Of a DNA stretch of 64,000 bases, positions 26,380-35,377 are shown in pieces; the first letter of the stretch is position 1; every line of letters starts with the position of its first letter. This DNA is from Salmonella enterica subsp. arizonae. Its GTDB lineage: Bacteria > Pseudomonadota > Gammaproteobacteria > Enterobacterales > Enterobacteriaceae. Position numbers and translations under genes: made by a program. The notes below the pieces were generated by a model. That model had not been told where the DNA came from. It saw only the letters and a list, made by a program, of their open reading frames with translations, and ran no database searches. The stretch spans positions 248,001-312,000 of the forward strand of contig NZ_VXJW01000001.1 of assembly GCF_008692845.1 (NCBI RefSeq), written 5' to 3'.

Positions 26380-26647
26380 AATTATTAGCGACGATATTCG
26401 ACGGTTGCTGTTAGAAATTATGTTTGCTGGCGTTAACCATAGCCTTATTTCTCAGGTTCATGCGATGTTACCAGCGCTATCTGTTATTGTTCCGGATAAA
26501 AAATTACAGTTGGTATGTTTGGCATTATTGTTGGCGGGTTTAAATGAACCATTAAAAGCTGGGGAGATTTTAGCGGGTATTGATTTACCAGAGGCTATGG
26601 CGTTACGCCTGTTATTTCCTGCGCCAAATGAGGAGCTTAAAAATTGA
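26357..26647 (+). CDS. ssaH: T3SS needle chaperone SsaH (SctG/YscG-like)
   Basis: TPR-type co-chaperone that, with SsaE, should keep SsaG unpolymerised. The GTG at 26357 gives 96 residues and overlaps ssaG by 23 nt, with AAGGA upstream. The usual annotation starts at Met22 (26420, MFAGVNHSL, 75 residues) but has no clear ribosome site there. The longer form adds a helix (IISDDIRRLLLEI) and comes closer to the length of YscG. The longer start is inference. Confidence 0.78.
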   Translation: MESLLKSEIISDDIRRLLLEIMFAGVNHSLISQVHAMLPALSVIVPDKKLQLVCLALLLAGLNEPLKAGEILAGIDLPEAMALRLLFPAPNEELKN

Positions 26648-26919
26648 ATATTTCTGATATCAGCAGAGTAATGTCGGCAAACACTCAATCTTCTGTAATG
26701 CCCTCTACGGACTCAGGCCAGGAACACCAGGAGCAAGTTAATCTTTTTAAACAATTATTGACAGATGGTATGTCAACCAGTAAAGACGATGTCTTACTAC
26801 CTCAGGTTATGTTGGCCAGACAAATGAATTATATGGAATTGACAGTAGATATGGATTTTCTTGCCAGGATATCAGGCTCAACCTCTCAAGCGCTTAATAA
26901 GCTGGTAAGCATGACATGA
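26644..26919 (+). CDS. ssaI: T3SS inner rod protein SsaI (SctI)
   Basis: Inner rod (needle adaptor) subunit of the YscI/PrgJ family. The C-terminal half is typical: MLARQMNYMELTVDMDFLARISGSTSQALNKLVSM. The start TTG at 26644 overlaps the ssaH stop by 4 nt (TTGA) with AGGAG eight bases upstream, giving 91 residues. The annotated 82-residue form begins at ATG 26671 with a poorer site. Its N-terminus differs from Typhimurium. Overlaps ssaJ by 4 nt. Confidence 0.88.
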   Translation: MNISDISRVMSANTQSSVMPSTDSGQEHQEQVNLFKQLLTDGMSTSKDDVLLPQVMLARQMNYMELTVDMDFLARISGSTSQALNKLVSMT

Positions 26920-27665
26920 AGGTTCATCGTATATTATTCCTTACTGCGCTGGCATTTTTTCTTACGGGATGTGATGTGGATCTTTATCGTTCATTGCCGG
27001 AAGATGAGGCGAATCAGATGCTGGCATTACTAATGCAGCATCACATCAATGCGGAAAAAAAACAAGAAGAGAATGGTATTACCTTACGTGTCGAGCAGTC
27101 GCAGTTTATTAATGCGGTTGAGCTACTGAGACTTAACGGTTACCCGCATCGCCAGTTTACGACAGCGGATAAGATGTTTCCGGCTAATCAGCTAGTGGTA
27201 TCACCCCAGGAAGAACAGCAGAAAATTAATTTTTTAAAAGAGCAAAGAATTGAAGGAATGCTGAGTCAGATGGAGGGAGTGATTAATACGAAAGTTACCA
27301 TTGCACTACCGATTTATGATGAGGGAAGTAATTCCTCTCCGAGTTCTGTTGCCGTATTTATAAAATATTCACCTCAGGTCAACATGGAGGCCTTCCGGAT
27401 AAAAATTAAAGACTTAATAGAGAAGTCGATTCCTGGGTTGCAATACGGCAGGATTAGTATCTTGATGCAGCCTGCTGAATTCAGGATGGTACCTGACGCG
27501 CCAGCGAGACAAACGTTCTCGATTATGGACGTTATCAGTGCCAATAAAGAAAAGGTGGTGAAGTGGTTGATCAAATACCCTTATCAGTTGATGTTATCAT
27601 TAACAGGACTGCTATTGGGGGTGGGCATTGTGATCGGCTATTTTTGGCTGAGGCGCCGTTTCTGA
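26916..27665 (+). CDS. ssaJ: T3SS inner-membrane ring lipoprotein SsaJ (SctJ)
   Basis: Inner component of the inner-membrane ring, PrgK/YscJ family. The 249-residue protein has a lipoprotein signal with lipobox LTGC (Cys19), two ring-building domains (about 20-80 and 95-185, joined by a linker), and a C-terminal membrane helix at about 224-244. Length matches the family. The SctK-like gene that follows probably starts within its 3' end. Confidence 0.96.
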   Translation: MKVHRILFLTALAFFLTGCDVDLYRSLPEDEANQMLALLMQHHINAEKKQEENGITLRVEQSQFINAVELLRLNGYPHRQFTTADKMFPANQLVVSPQEEQQKINFLKEQRIEGMLSQMEGVINTKVTIALPIYDEGSNSSPSSVAVFIKYSPQVNMEAFRIKIKDLIEKSIPGLQYGRISILMQPAEFRMVPDAPARQTFSIMDVISANKEKVVKWLIKYPYQLMLSLTGLLLGVGIVIGYFWLRRRF

Positions 27666-28231
27666 GCCGACCTGATCCGGAGGTTTTGCAGCTTTATCGT
27701 TATTTCTGGCAACCTGCTCGTTACGCTGTACCGGAATGGCTGCACAAACTGGGCTTTCATCCTTCCAGCTGCTGGCGTTATGGCGATCGACCAGAGTTGG
27801 ATCGCCTTCTTGACAGATCGTTGTATGGGCTAAGGGGAAGTTCTGTTATTCCAGCCTGTTTAAGCGACAGACAAAAACGTCAGGTTCGCCTTGCGCCACG
27901 TATGTCTGCATTTGCATTTGGACTGGGGTTATTCAAACTCAGGTGCAGTGACTATTTTATGCTACCAGAGTATCGGCAATTGCTCCTAAAGTGGTTTAGC
28001 GAGGATGAAATCTGGCAGCTATATGGTTGGTTGGGGCAAAGAGATGGCAAATTACTTTCGCCGCAAGCGATGCTACAAACAGCACTGCAGATCGGTACCG
28101 CCATTCTTAATCGGGAAGCGTATGACGATGTGGTTTTACATGCGCTATTAGTGTTATTACCCCCTCCTCAGCGCGCACTTTGGCCGAAGACTTCTCTTAA
28201 CGAGATTATCTTCATGGAGCATTTGCTATGA
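27563..28231 (+). CDS. SctK-like sorting-platform protein (STM1410 homologue)
   Basis: A 222-residue protein encoded between ssaJ and ssaK, the place of the sctK gene (YscK/OrgA/MxiK) in other injectisomes; the PEVLQLYRYFWQPARYAVPEWLH segment and helical build fit that family. The start is unclear. GTG at 27563 has AAGGTGG upstream but overlaps ssaJ by 103 nt; the conserved part begins only near residue 35, about where ssaJ ends. A later TTG in VLQLY (near 27684) follows GGAGG too closely. Overlaps ssaK by 4 nt. Confidence 0.75.
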   Translation: MVDQIPLSVDVIINRTAIGGGHCDRLFLAEAPFLSRPDPEVLQLYRYFWQPARYAVPEWLHKLGFHPSSCWRYGDRPELDRLLDRSLYGLRGSSVIPACLSDRQKRQVRLAPRMSAFAFGLGLFKLRCSDYFMLPEYRQLLLKWFSEDEIWQLYGWLGQRDGKLLSPQAMLQTALQIGTAILNREAYDDVVLHALLVLLPPPQRALWPKTSLNEIIFMEHLL

Positions 28232-28902
28232 GTTTCAATTCACTACCGCTGACGGAAATTAACCATAAACTGCCAGCTCGAAATATCATTGAATCACAAT
28301 GGATAACTTTACAATTAACATTATTTGCGCAGGAACAACAAGCTAATAGCGTTTCACATGCTATTGTAAACGCCGCTTACCGTAAGGCTGAAAAAATCAT
28401 TCGAGACGCCTATCGCTCCCAGCGTCAACAAAAAATGGAGCAGCAACAGGAAATAGAGAGGTTGCGTAAACATACGCTGGAAGAACTGGAGGCAGAATGG
28501 CTGGAACGGCATGTCAAATATTTACTAGAAGATGAAAGTCAATTTCGGGCCTTGGTCGATCAAGCGGCACATCATATTAAAAATAGTATAGAACAGGTTC
28601 TGATGTCCTGGTTCGAACAACAGTCGGTAGACAGTGTGATGTGTCATCGTCTGGCACGCCAGGCGATGACTATAGCGGAAGAGGGGGTGCTTTATTTGCA
28701 TATTCACCCTGAAAAAGAGGCGTTGATGCGTGAGACCTTTGGGAAGCGGTTCACTTTGATTATCGAGCCTGGTTTCTCTACAGATCAGGCTGAGCTTTCT
28801 TCAACACGATATTCAGTTGAATTTTCACTCTCTCGTCATTTCAACGCGTTACTGAAATGGTTACGTAACGGTGAAGATTATAGAGGTGGCGATGGATATT
28901 AA
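28228..28902 (+). CDS. ssaK: T3SS stator protein SsaK (SctL)
   Basis: Peripheral stator of the ATPase, FliH/YscL family. The 224-residue protein has a long charged N-terminal coiled coil (about 40-95, rich in Gln, Glu and Arg) and a C-terminal domain that should bind SsaN. It overlaps its neighbours by 4 and 11 nt. Confidence 0.94.
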   Translation: MSFNSLPLTEINHKLPARNIIESQWITLQLTLFAQEQQANSVSHAIVNAAYRKAEKIIRDAYRSQRQQKMEQQQEIERLRKHTLEELEAEWLERHVKYLLEDESQFRALVDQAAHHIKNSIEQVLMSWFEQQSVDSVMCHRLARQAMTIAEEGVLYLHIHPEKEALMRETFGKRFTLIIEPGFSTDQAELSSTRYSVEFSLSRHFNALLKWLRNGEDYRGGDGY

Positions 28903-29884
28903 AATTAATGAAATAAAAATAATGCCTCCTACAGAGTTTACCCCGGATCAGCTTATAGAGGAAAAAGAGATTAATTCTCCTTCAATGTTGGCTCTCCAGG
29001 AATTACAGGAGACCACGGGGACAGCGCTCTATGAGACGATGGAAGAGATAGGAATGGCGCTGAGTGGTAAACTCCGGGAGAAATATAAACTCATTGATGC
29101 TGAGAAACTGGAGCGCAGACAGCAGGCTTTGCTGCGTTTGCTAAAACAAATACAGGAGGATAATGGGGCAACATTGCGCCCGCTTGCCGAAGAAAATAGT
29201 GATCCTAATTTGCAGAATGCATATCAAATTATCTCTCTTGCAATGGCGCTTACTGACAGTGGATTGTCTAAAAAGAAAAAACGTGCTTTACAAGCCCAAC
29301 TGGATACGCTCACAGCGGAGGAGGGGTGGGAACTTGCCGTTTTTAGTTTAATGGAACTTGGCGAAGTGGATACCGCTACGCTGGCATCTCTGAAGCGTTT
29401 TATGCAACAGGCGATAGACAACGATGAAATGCCCTTATCGCAGTGGTTTAGACGCGTGGCAGACTGGCCGGATCGTTGTGAGCGGGTCCGTATTTTGCTA
29501 AGAGCAATCGCATTTGAACTTAGCATATGCATCGAACCCTCGCAGCAAAGTCGCTTGGCCGCAGCATTAGTACGTTTGCGTCGTTTGCTGCTATTCCTCG
29601 GCCTTGAAAAAGAGTGCCAGCGTGAGGAGCTTATTTGCCAGTTACCGCCTAATACGTTACTAACGCTGTTGCTCGACATCATTTGTGAGCGCTGGCTTTT
29701 CAGTGATTGGTTGCTTGACAGACTTACCGCTGTAGTTTCTTCATCGAGGATGTTTAATCGGTTACTCCAACAACTTGATGCGCAGTTTATGTTGATACCA
29801 GATAACTGTTTTAACGATGAAGATCAACGTGAACAAATCCTCGAAACTCTTCGAGAATTAAAGGTAAATCAGGTTTTATTCTGA
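28892..29884 (+). CDS. ssaL: T3SS gatekeeper SsaL (SctW)
   Basis: Gatekeeper of the SepL/InvE/MxiC family which, with SsaB and SsaM, imposes the order translocon before effectors. The 330-residue form starts at ATG 28892 (AGAGG upstream, MDIKINEIKI) and overlaps ssaK by 11 nt; a GTG start seven codons earlier (337 residues) is also possible. The protein is soluble and helical. The 57-bp gap after it has a run of nine T (29910-29918), and a SsrB-dependent ssaM promoter is known in this place. Confidence 0.92.
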   Translation: MDIKINEIKIMPPTEFTPDQLIEEKEINSPSMLALQELQETTGTALYETMEEIGMALSGKLREKYKLIDAEKLERRQQALLRLLKQIQEDNGATLRPLAEENSDPNLQNAYQIISLAMALTDSGLSKKKKRALQAQLDTLTAEEGWELAVFSLMELGEVDTATLASLKRFMQQAIDNDEMPLSQWFRRVADWPDRCERVRILLRAIAFELSICIEPSQQSRLAAALVRLRRLLLFLGLEKECQREELICQLPPNTLLTLLLDIICERWLFSDWLLDRLTAVVSSSRMFNRLLQQLDAQFMLIPDNCFNDEDQREQILETLRELKVNQVLF

Positions 29885-29941
29885 TAGCTGACTTTAAACA
29901 TTTCGGTAATTTTTTTTTCTGGCTCATCGCGAGGCGGTAGG

Positions 29942-30310
29942 ATGGATTGGGATCTCATTACTGAACGTAATATTCAGCTTTTTATTCGATTATCAGGATT
30001 AGCTGAACGACCTTTAGCGACAAATATGTTCTGGCGGCAAGGACAATATGAAACCTATCTCAACTATCAGAATGGTCGTATTCACTTATGTCAGATACTC
30101 CAGCAGACCTTTTTAGATGAAGACCTGTTGTTTAAAGCGTTGACTAACTGGAAACCAGCAGAGTTTATAGGTATTCCTCAACGATTATTTTTGTTGCGCG
30201 ATGGGCTTGCAATTAGTTGTTCTCCTCCCCCTTCCAGTTCTGCAGAGCTCTGGTTACGGTTACATCATCGACAAATAAAATTCCTGGAGTCGCAATGCGT
30301 TCACATTTAG
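29942..30310 (+). CDS. ssaM: T3SS switch protein SsaM
   Basis: A 122-residue cytoplasmic protein that pairs with SsaB and SsaL to block early effector export. It starts [20 protein letters not shown] and folds as mixed helix and strand, resembling small T3SS chaperones. GAGGCGGTAGG precedes the ATG. It starts the ssaM-V-N-O-P-Q operon and overlaps ssaV by 16 nt. Confidence 0.92.
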   Translation: MDWDLITERNIQLFIRLSGLAERPLATNMFWRQGQYETYLNYQNGRIHLCQILQQTFLDEDLLFKALTNWKPAEFIGIPQRLFLLRDGLAISCSPPPSSSAELWLRLHHRQIKFLESQCVHI

Positions 30311-32340
30311 GTGTGGGAATCAGGGCGCAACACTGGCTTAATGTATGTGCTGGTCGGCAGGATATGGTTCTGGCGACGGTATTATTAATCGCTATTGTGA
30401 TGATGCTGTTACCTTTACCGACCTGGATGGTCGATATCCTGATTACTATCAACCTCATGTTTTCAGTGATCCTGCTCTTAATCGCAATTTATCTTAGCGA
30501 CCCACTCGATTTATCTGTATTTCCGTCTTTATTACTGATTACTACGTTATATCGTTTGTCACTAACAATCAGCACGTCACGGCTGGTACTGTTGCAACAC
30601 AACGCCGGTAATATTGTAGACGCTTTCGGTAGGTTTGTCGTTGGGGGAAATCTTACCGTTGGGTTGGTCGTATTTACCATCATTACAATCGTGCAATTTA
30701 TTGTCATTACAAAAGGTATCGAGAGGGTGGCTGAGGTTAGCGCACGTTTCTCACTTGATGGCATGCCAGGCAAACAAATGAGTATTGATGGAGATTTGCG
30801 CGCCGGAGTCATCGATGCAGACCATGCCCGTACATTAAGACAGCATGTCCAGCAGGAAAGCCGCTTCCTCGGTGCGATGGATGGCGCAATGAAATTTGTT
30901 AAAGGCGATACGATTGCCGGTATTATTGTAGTACTGGTAAATATTATCGGTGGTATCATTATAGCTATCGTACAATATGATATGTCAATGAGTGAAGCTG
31001 TTCACACTTACAGTGTACTTTCGATCGGAGACGGTTTATGTGGGCAAATTCCATCTCTGCTTATTTCTCTTAGCGCGGGAATTATTGTTACCCGTGTTCC
31101 AGGTGAGAAACGCCAGAACCTGGCGACAGAGTTGAGTTCTCAGATTGCCAGACAGCCTCAGTCACTCATATTAACCGCTGTTGTTTTAATGCTCCTCGCT
31201 TTTATTCCTGGCTTCCCTTTTATCATTCTCGCTTTTTTTTCAGCTTTATTGGCGTTACCAATTATTCTCATTCGCCGCAAAAAGGCTGTGGTTTCCGTAA
31301 GTGGAGCAGAAGCGCCGGAAAAAGATAGTATGGTTCCCGGCGCGTGTCCCTTGATCTTACGTCTTACACCGACGTTACATTCTGCTGACCTGATACGTGA
31401 TATTGATGCCATGAGGTGGCTAGTATTTGAGGATACCGGAGTTCCTCTTCCTGAAGTTAATATTGAAGTTTTACCTGAACCCACTGAAAAATTGACCGTA
31501 CTGCTATATCAGGAACCCGTTTTTAGTTTATCTATCCCCACCCAGGCGGATTATTTATTAATAGGCGCGGATGCTAGTGTGGTGGGCGAAAGCCAGACAT
31601 TACCGAACGGAATGGGGCAGATCTGTTGGCTTTCAAAAGACATGGGCAATAAGGCGCAAGGTTTTGGGCTGGAAGTTTTTGCTGGCAGCCAACGTATCTC
31701 TGCCTTACTAAAATGTGCGCTGCTTCGCCATATGGGAGAGTTTATTGGTGTTCAGGAAACGCGTTATCTGATGAATGCAATGGAAAAAAACTACTCCGAA
31801 CTGGTAAAAGAACTTCAGCGTCAGTTGCCCATCAACAAAATCGCTGAAACCTTGCAGCGGCTTGTATCAGAACGGGTCTCTATTAGAGATTTACGCCTTA
31901 TTTTCGGCACGTTAATTGACTGGGCGCCACGTGAAAAAGATGTCCTGATGTTGACAGAATACGTCCGTATCGCACTTCGCCGTCATATTCTGCGTCGTCT
32001 TAATCCTGAAGGAAAACCGTTACCGATTTTGCGGATCGGAGAAGGTATTGAGAATCTCGTTCGCGAATCTATTCGCCAGACGGCAATGGGCACCTATACT
32101 GCGCTATCGTCTCGCCATAAGTCTCAGATTCTGCAATTGATTGAGCAGGCGCTGAAGCGCTCTGCCAAATTATTCATTGTTACCTCTGTCGATACCCGGC
32201 GTTTCTTGCGAAAAATTACAGAAGCGACCTTATTCGACGTACCGATTTTGTCATGGCAGGAACTGGGAGAGGAGTGCTTTGTACAAGTGGTAGAAAGTAT
32301 TGACCTTAGCGAAGAGGAACTGGCGGACAATGAAGAATGA
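30295..32340 (+). CDS. ssaV: T3SS export gate protein SsaV (SctV)
   Basis: Major export-gate component; FHIPEP family, 681 residues. The N-terminal half has about seven to eight membrane helices (to about 320) with the conserved cytoplasmic loop [18 protein letters not shown]; the C-terminal half is the soluble domain that forms a nonameric ring for chaperone-substrate docking. ATG 30295 has CTGGAG upstream; the frame is open 26 codons earlier inside ssaM but without support. Overlaps ssaN by 11 nt. Confidence 0.97.
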   Translation: MRSHLGVGIRAQHWLNVCAGRQDMVLATVLLIAIVMMLLPLPTWMVDILITINLMFSVILLLIAIYLSDPLDLSVFPSLLLITTLYRLSLTISTSRLVLLQHNAGNIVDAFGRFVVGGNLTVGLVVFTIITIVQFIVITKGIERVAEVSARFSLDGMPGKQMSIDGDLRAGVIDADHARTLRQHVQQESRFLGAMDGAMKFVKGDTIAGIIVVLVNIIGGIIIAIVQYDMSMSEAVHTYSVLSIGDGLCGQIPSLLISLSAGIIVTRVPGEKRQNLATELSSQIARQPQSLILTAVVLMLLAFIPGFPFIILAFFSALLALPIILIRRKKAVVSVSGAEAPEKDSMVPGACPLILRLTPTLHSADLIRDIDAMRWLVFEDTGVPLPEVNIEVLPEPTEKLTVLLYQEPVFSLSIPTQADYLLIGADASVVGESQTLPNGMGQICWLSKDMGNKAQGFGLEVFAGSQRISALLKCALLRHMGEFIGVQETRYLMNAMEKNYSELVKELQRQLPINKIAETLQRLVSERVSIRDLRLIFGTLIDWAPREKDVLMLTEYVRIALRRHILRRLNPEGKPLPILRIGEGIENLVRESIRQTAMGTYTALSSRHKSQILQLIEQALKRSAKLFIVTSVDTRRFLRKITEATLFDVPILSWQELGEECFVQVVESIDLSEEELADNEE

Positions 32341-33631
32341 ATTGATGCAATGCCTGAGGCTGAAATATCCTCCCCCTGATGGGTATCGGCGATGGGGCCG
32401 AATTCAGGATATCAGCGCAACGTTGTTAAATGCGTGGTTGCCTGGGGTATTTATGGGAGAGCTATGCTGTATAAAGCCTGGCGGTGAATTTGCGGAGGTT
32501 GTCGGGATTAACGGCAGCAAAGCTTTGTTGTCTCCTTTTACAAGTACCGTCGGACTTTACTGTGGACAGCAAGTGATGGCTTTAAGGCGACGTCACCAGG
32601 TCCCTGTAGGAGAGGTGTTGTTAGGACGAGTGATTGATGGTTTTGGTCGCCCTCTTGATGGTAGCGAGCTGCCTGAGGTCTGTTGGAAAGACTATGATGC
32701 AATGCCTCCACCCGCTATGGTTCGACGGCCTATCACTCAACCATTAATGACGGGAATTCGCGCCATAGATAGCGTTGCGACCTGTGGCGAAGGGCAAAGA
32801 GTGGGCATTTTTTCTGCTCCTGGCGTGGGTAAAAGTACGCTTCTGGCAATGCTGTGTAATGCCCCCGGCGCAGATGTTAATGTTCTGGTTTTAATTGGTG
32901 AACGTGGACGAGAGGTTCGCGAGTTCATTGATTTTACACTGACTAAAGAGAGCCGAAAACGTTGTGTCATTGTTGTCGCAACCTCAGACAGACCAGCCTT
33001 AGAGCGTGTAAGGGCGCTGTTTGTGGCCACCACGATAGCGGAGTTTTTTCGCGACCATGGAAAACGAGTCGTCTTGCTTGCCGACTCACTGACGCGTTAT
33101 GCCAGGGCGGCACGGGAAATCGCTCTGGCCGCTGGGGAAACCGCTGTTTCTGGAGAATACCCGCCTGGCGTCTTTAGTGCATTGCCACGACTTTTAGAAC
33201 GTACAGGAATGGGTGAAAAAGGGAGTATTACCGCGTTTTATACGGTACTGGTTGAAGGTGATGATATGAATGAGCCGCTGGCGGATGAAGTCCGCTCACT
33301 GCTTGATGGGCATATTGTGCTATCCCGGCGGCTTGCAGAGATGGGGCATTATCCTGCAATTGACGTATTGGCAACGCTAAGTCGCGTTTTTCCAGCCGTT
33401 ACAAGTCCTGAACATCGTCAATTAGCGACTACGCTGCGGCGACATCTGGCGCTTTACCAGGACGTTGAGCTGTTAATACGCATTGGGGAATACCAGCGAG
33501 GGGTCGATGCTGCTGCTGATAAAGCCATTGATACGTATCCGAATATTTGCACATTTTTGCGACAAAGTAAGGATGAGGTATGCGGGCCCGAGTTACTAAT
33601 AGAAAAATTACAGCAAATACTCACCGAGTGA
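32330..33631 (+). CDS. ssaN: T3SS ATPase SsaN (SctN)
   Basis: Hexameric ATPase that strips chaperones and unfolds substrates. The 433-residue protein has a Walker A APGVGKST at about 163-170, the conserved [10 protein letters not shown], a Walker B region [18 protein letters not shown], and the [14 protein letters not shown] segment of F1-beta-type T3SS ATPases. ATG 32330 overlaps the ssaV stop by 11 nt. The C-terminal region (about 380-433) binds chaperones. Confidence 0.97.
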   Translation: MKNELMQCLRLKYPPPDGYRRWGRIQDISATLLNAWLPGVFMGELCCIKPGGEFAEVVGINGSKALLSPFTSTVGLYCGQQVMALRRRHQVPVGEVLLGRVIDGFGRPLDGSELPEVCWKDYDAMPPPAMVRRPITQPLMTGIRAIDSVATCGEGQRVGIFSAPGVGKSTLLAMLCNAPGADVNVLVLIGERGREVREFIDFTLTKESRKRCVIVVATSDRPALERVRALFVATTIAEFFRDHGKRVVLLADSLTRYARAAREIALAAGETAVSGEYPPGVFSALPRLLERTGMGEKGSITAFYTVLVEGDDMNEPLADEVRSLLDGHIVLSRRLAEMGHYPAIDVLATLSRVFPAVTSPEHRQLATTLRRHLALYQDVELLIRIGEYQRGVDAAADKAIDTYPNICTFLRQSKDEVCGPELLIEKLQQILTE

Positions 33632-34011
33632 TTCTGGAAACCTTGCTGGAGATAATAGCGCGACGTGAAAAGCAATTACGAGGCAAACTTGCCGTACTTG
33701 ATCAGCAGCAACAGGCGCTTATTTCTGAACAGCAGATTTGCCAGACGCGCGCTTTAGCAGTGAATGCCAGGTTGAAAGAATTAACGGACTGGCAAGGAAC
33801 GTTATCTTGTCATTTACTGTTGGATAAGAAACTACAAATGGCCAGGCTATTCACCCAGGCACAGAGTTTTTTGACGCAGCGCCAGCAGTTAGATAATCAA
33901 TATCAGCAGCTTGTCTCCCAGCAAAGTAAATTACAGGAGAATGTCAATGCTCTTATGAAAAGAAAAGAAAAAATTACTATGGTATTAAACGATGCGTATT
34001 ACCAAAGTTGA
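33628..34011 (+). CDS. ssaO: T3SS stalk protein SsaO (SctO)
   Basis: Central stalk (YscO/FliJ type), an antiparallel coiled coil rich in Gln and Lys joining the ATPase to the export gate. GTG at 33628 overlaps the ssaN stop by 4 nt (GTGA) and gives 127 residues, [13 protein letters not shown]. The Typhimurium protein starts with Met at what is CTG here, so this start differs. An ATG at 33580, with AAGGA upstream, would give 143 residues but overlaps ssaN by 52 nt. Overlaps ssaP by 20 nt. Confidence 0.84.
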   Translation: MILETLLEIIARREKQLRGKLAVLDQQQQALISEQQICQTRALAVNARLKELTDWQGTLSCHLLLDKKLQMARLFTQAQSFLTQRQQLDNQYQQLVSQQSKLQENVNALMKRKEKITMVLNDAYYQS

Positions 34012-34363
34012 GGGAAGTCTTGGGTTGCCACGCAAATCTTATCAGGATGATAACGAGGCAGAGGCTGGGCGTACGGACTTTGAGCAACTCATGTACCAGG
34101 CGTTACCCATTGGTGAAAATAATCTTGTGGCATTGAATAAGAACGTGGTTTTCACGCAATGTTATCGCGTTAGTGGCGGTTATCTTGACGGTGTAGAATG
34201 TGAGGTATGCGAATCCGGAGGACTAATTCAGCTTAAAATTAATGTTCCTCATCATGAAGTTTATCGTTCGATGAAAACGCTAAAGCAGTGGCTGGAATCT
34301 CAGTTGCTGAATATAGGGTATGTAATCTCCCTGGAGATATTCTATGTTAACAATAGCGAATGA
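33992..34363 (+). CDS. ssaP: T3SS needle-length regulator SsaP (SctP)
   Basis: Secreted molecular ruler and substrate-switch protein. At 123 residues it is much shorter than most SctP proteins; the first third is polar and disordered (QDDNEAEAG), and the C-terminal part (about 55-120) is the compact T3S4-type domain. Overlaps ssaO and ssaQ by 20 nt each. Confidence 0.9.
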   Translation: MRITKVEGSLGLPRKSYQDDNEAEAGRTDFEQLMYQALPIGENNLVALNKNVVFTQCYRVSGGYLDGVECEVCESGGLIQLKINVPHHEVYRSMKTLKQWLESQLLNIGYVISLEIFYVNNSE

Positions 34364-35312
34364 AGAGCGCCCGTGGATGGATATACTCCCAACAGAAGGG
34401 GCTACCATTGGGGAGCTGACATTGCGTATGCAAGAATATCCGGTACAGGAAGGGATATTATTTACTATAAATTATAATAATGAGCTGGGTAGGGTATGGA
34501 TTGCAGAACAATGCTGGCTGCGCTGGTGTGAAGGGTTAATTGGCACAGCTAATCGATCAGCGATTGATCCTGAATTGCTATATGGAATAGCTGAATGGGG
34601 GCTGGCGCCGTTATTGCAAGCCAGTGATGCGACACTTTGTCAGAAAGAGCCTCCAACATTTTGCAGTAATGTACCACATCAGCTAACGCTGAACATCAAA
34701 TGGATAGTTGAGGAACATGAATTCCATAGCATTATTTTTAAGTGGCCAACTGCGTTTTTGCAAAATATAGTCGGAGAGCTTTCTGCCGAGCGTCAACAGA
34801 TTTATCCTGCTCCTCCAATAGTGGTTCCTGTATATTTAGGTTGGTGCCACCTTACGTTAACTGAACTTGAGTCTATTGAAATTGGAATGGGCATTCGGAT
34901 TCATTGCTTTGGTGATGTCAGAATTGGTTGTTTTGTTATCCAATTACCTGGACGTATCTATGCCAGGGTGTTGCTAACAGAGGATAATATGATGAAATTT
35001 GATGAGTTAGTACAAGATATCGAAACGTTGCTTGCGCAAGAGGGGCCTATTTTAAAGAGTGACGTAGCGTCTTCAGTCGAACTGGAGCGGTTACCGCAAA
35101 GTGTGCTCTTTGAGATCGGTCGTGCGAGCGTAGAAATTGGACAATTACGACAACTTAAAGCGGGTGACGTTTTGCCTGTAGGTGGGTGCTTTGCGCCAGA
35201 GGTAACGATAAGGTTAAATGGCCGTGTTATCGGGCAAGGTGAGCTGATTGCCTGTGGGAATGAATTCATGGTGCGTATTACACGTTGGTATCTAAGCAAA
35301 AATACAGTGTAA
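34344..35312 (+). CDS. ssaQ: T3SS cytoplasmic ring protein SsaQ (SctQ)
   Basis: Sorting-platform pod protein; 322 residues with two C-terminal SpoA (SPOA1/SPOA2) domains, the last at about 245-318 (LFEIGRASVEIGQLRQLKAGDVLPVG). The N-terminal 200 residues are less conserved. An internal start inside this gene gives a second, short product. A 65-bp AT-rich gap follows before ssaR. Confidence 0.94.
   Translation: MLTIANEERPWMDILPTEGATIGELTLRMQEYPVQEGILFTINYNNELGRVWIAEQCWLRWCEGLIGTANRSAIDPELLYGIAEWGLAPLLQASDATLCQKEPPTFCSNVPHQLTLNIKWIVEEHEFHSIIFKWPTAFLQNIVGELSAERQQIYPAPPIVVPVYLGWCHLTLTELESIEIGMGIRIHCFGDVRIGCFVIQLPGRIYARVLLTEDNMMKFDELVQDIETLLAQEGPILKSDVASSVELERLPQSVLFEIGRASVEIGQLRQLKAGDVLPVGGCFAPEVTIRLNGRVIGQGELIACGNEFMVRITRWYLSKNTV
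34989..35312 (+). CDS. ssaQ: SsaQ-S, short product from an internal start in ssaQ
   Basis: In frame at codon 216 of ssaQ, two Met codons (34989 and 34992) follow AGAGGAT, a good internal ribosome site. The product (about 106-107 residues, MMKFDELVQDIETLL) is the C-terminal SpoA domain alone. Such a tandem product has been shown for Typhimurium ssaQ, where it stabilises full-length SsaQ; here only the site is seen. Confidence 0.82.
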   Translation: MMKFDELVQDIETLLAQEGPILKSDVASSVELERLPQSVLFEIGRASVEIGQLRQLKAGDVLPVGGCFAPEVTIRLNGRVIGQGELIACGNEFMVRITRWYLSKNTV

Positions 35313-35377
35313 ACCCGATAAAAAATAATATGTAAACAATATAATATGGTTCCATGCAGTATCATGAGATATAAAGT

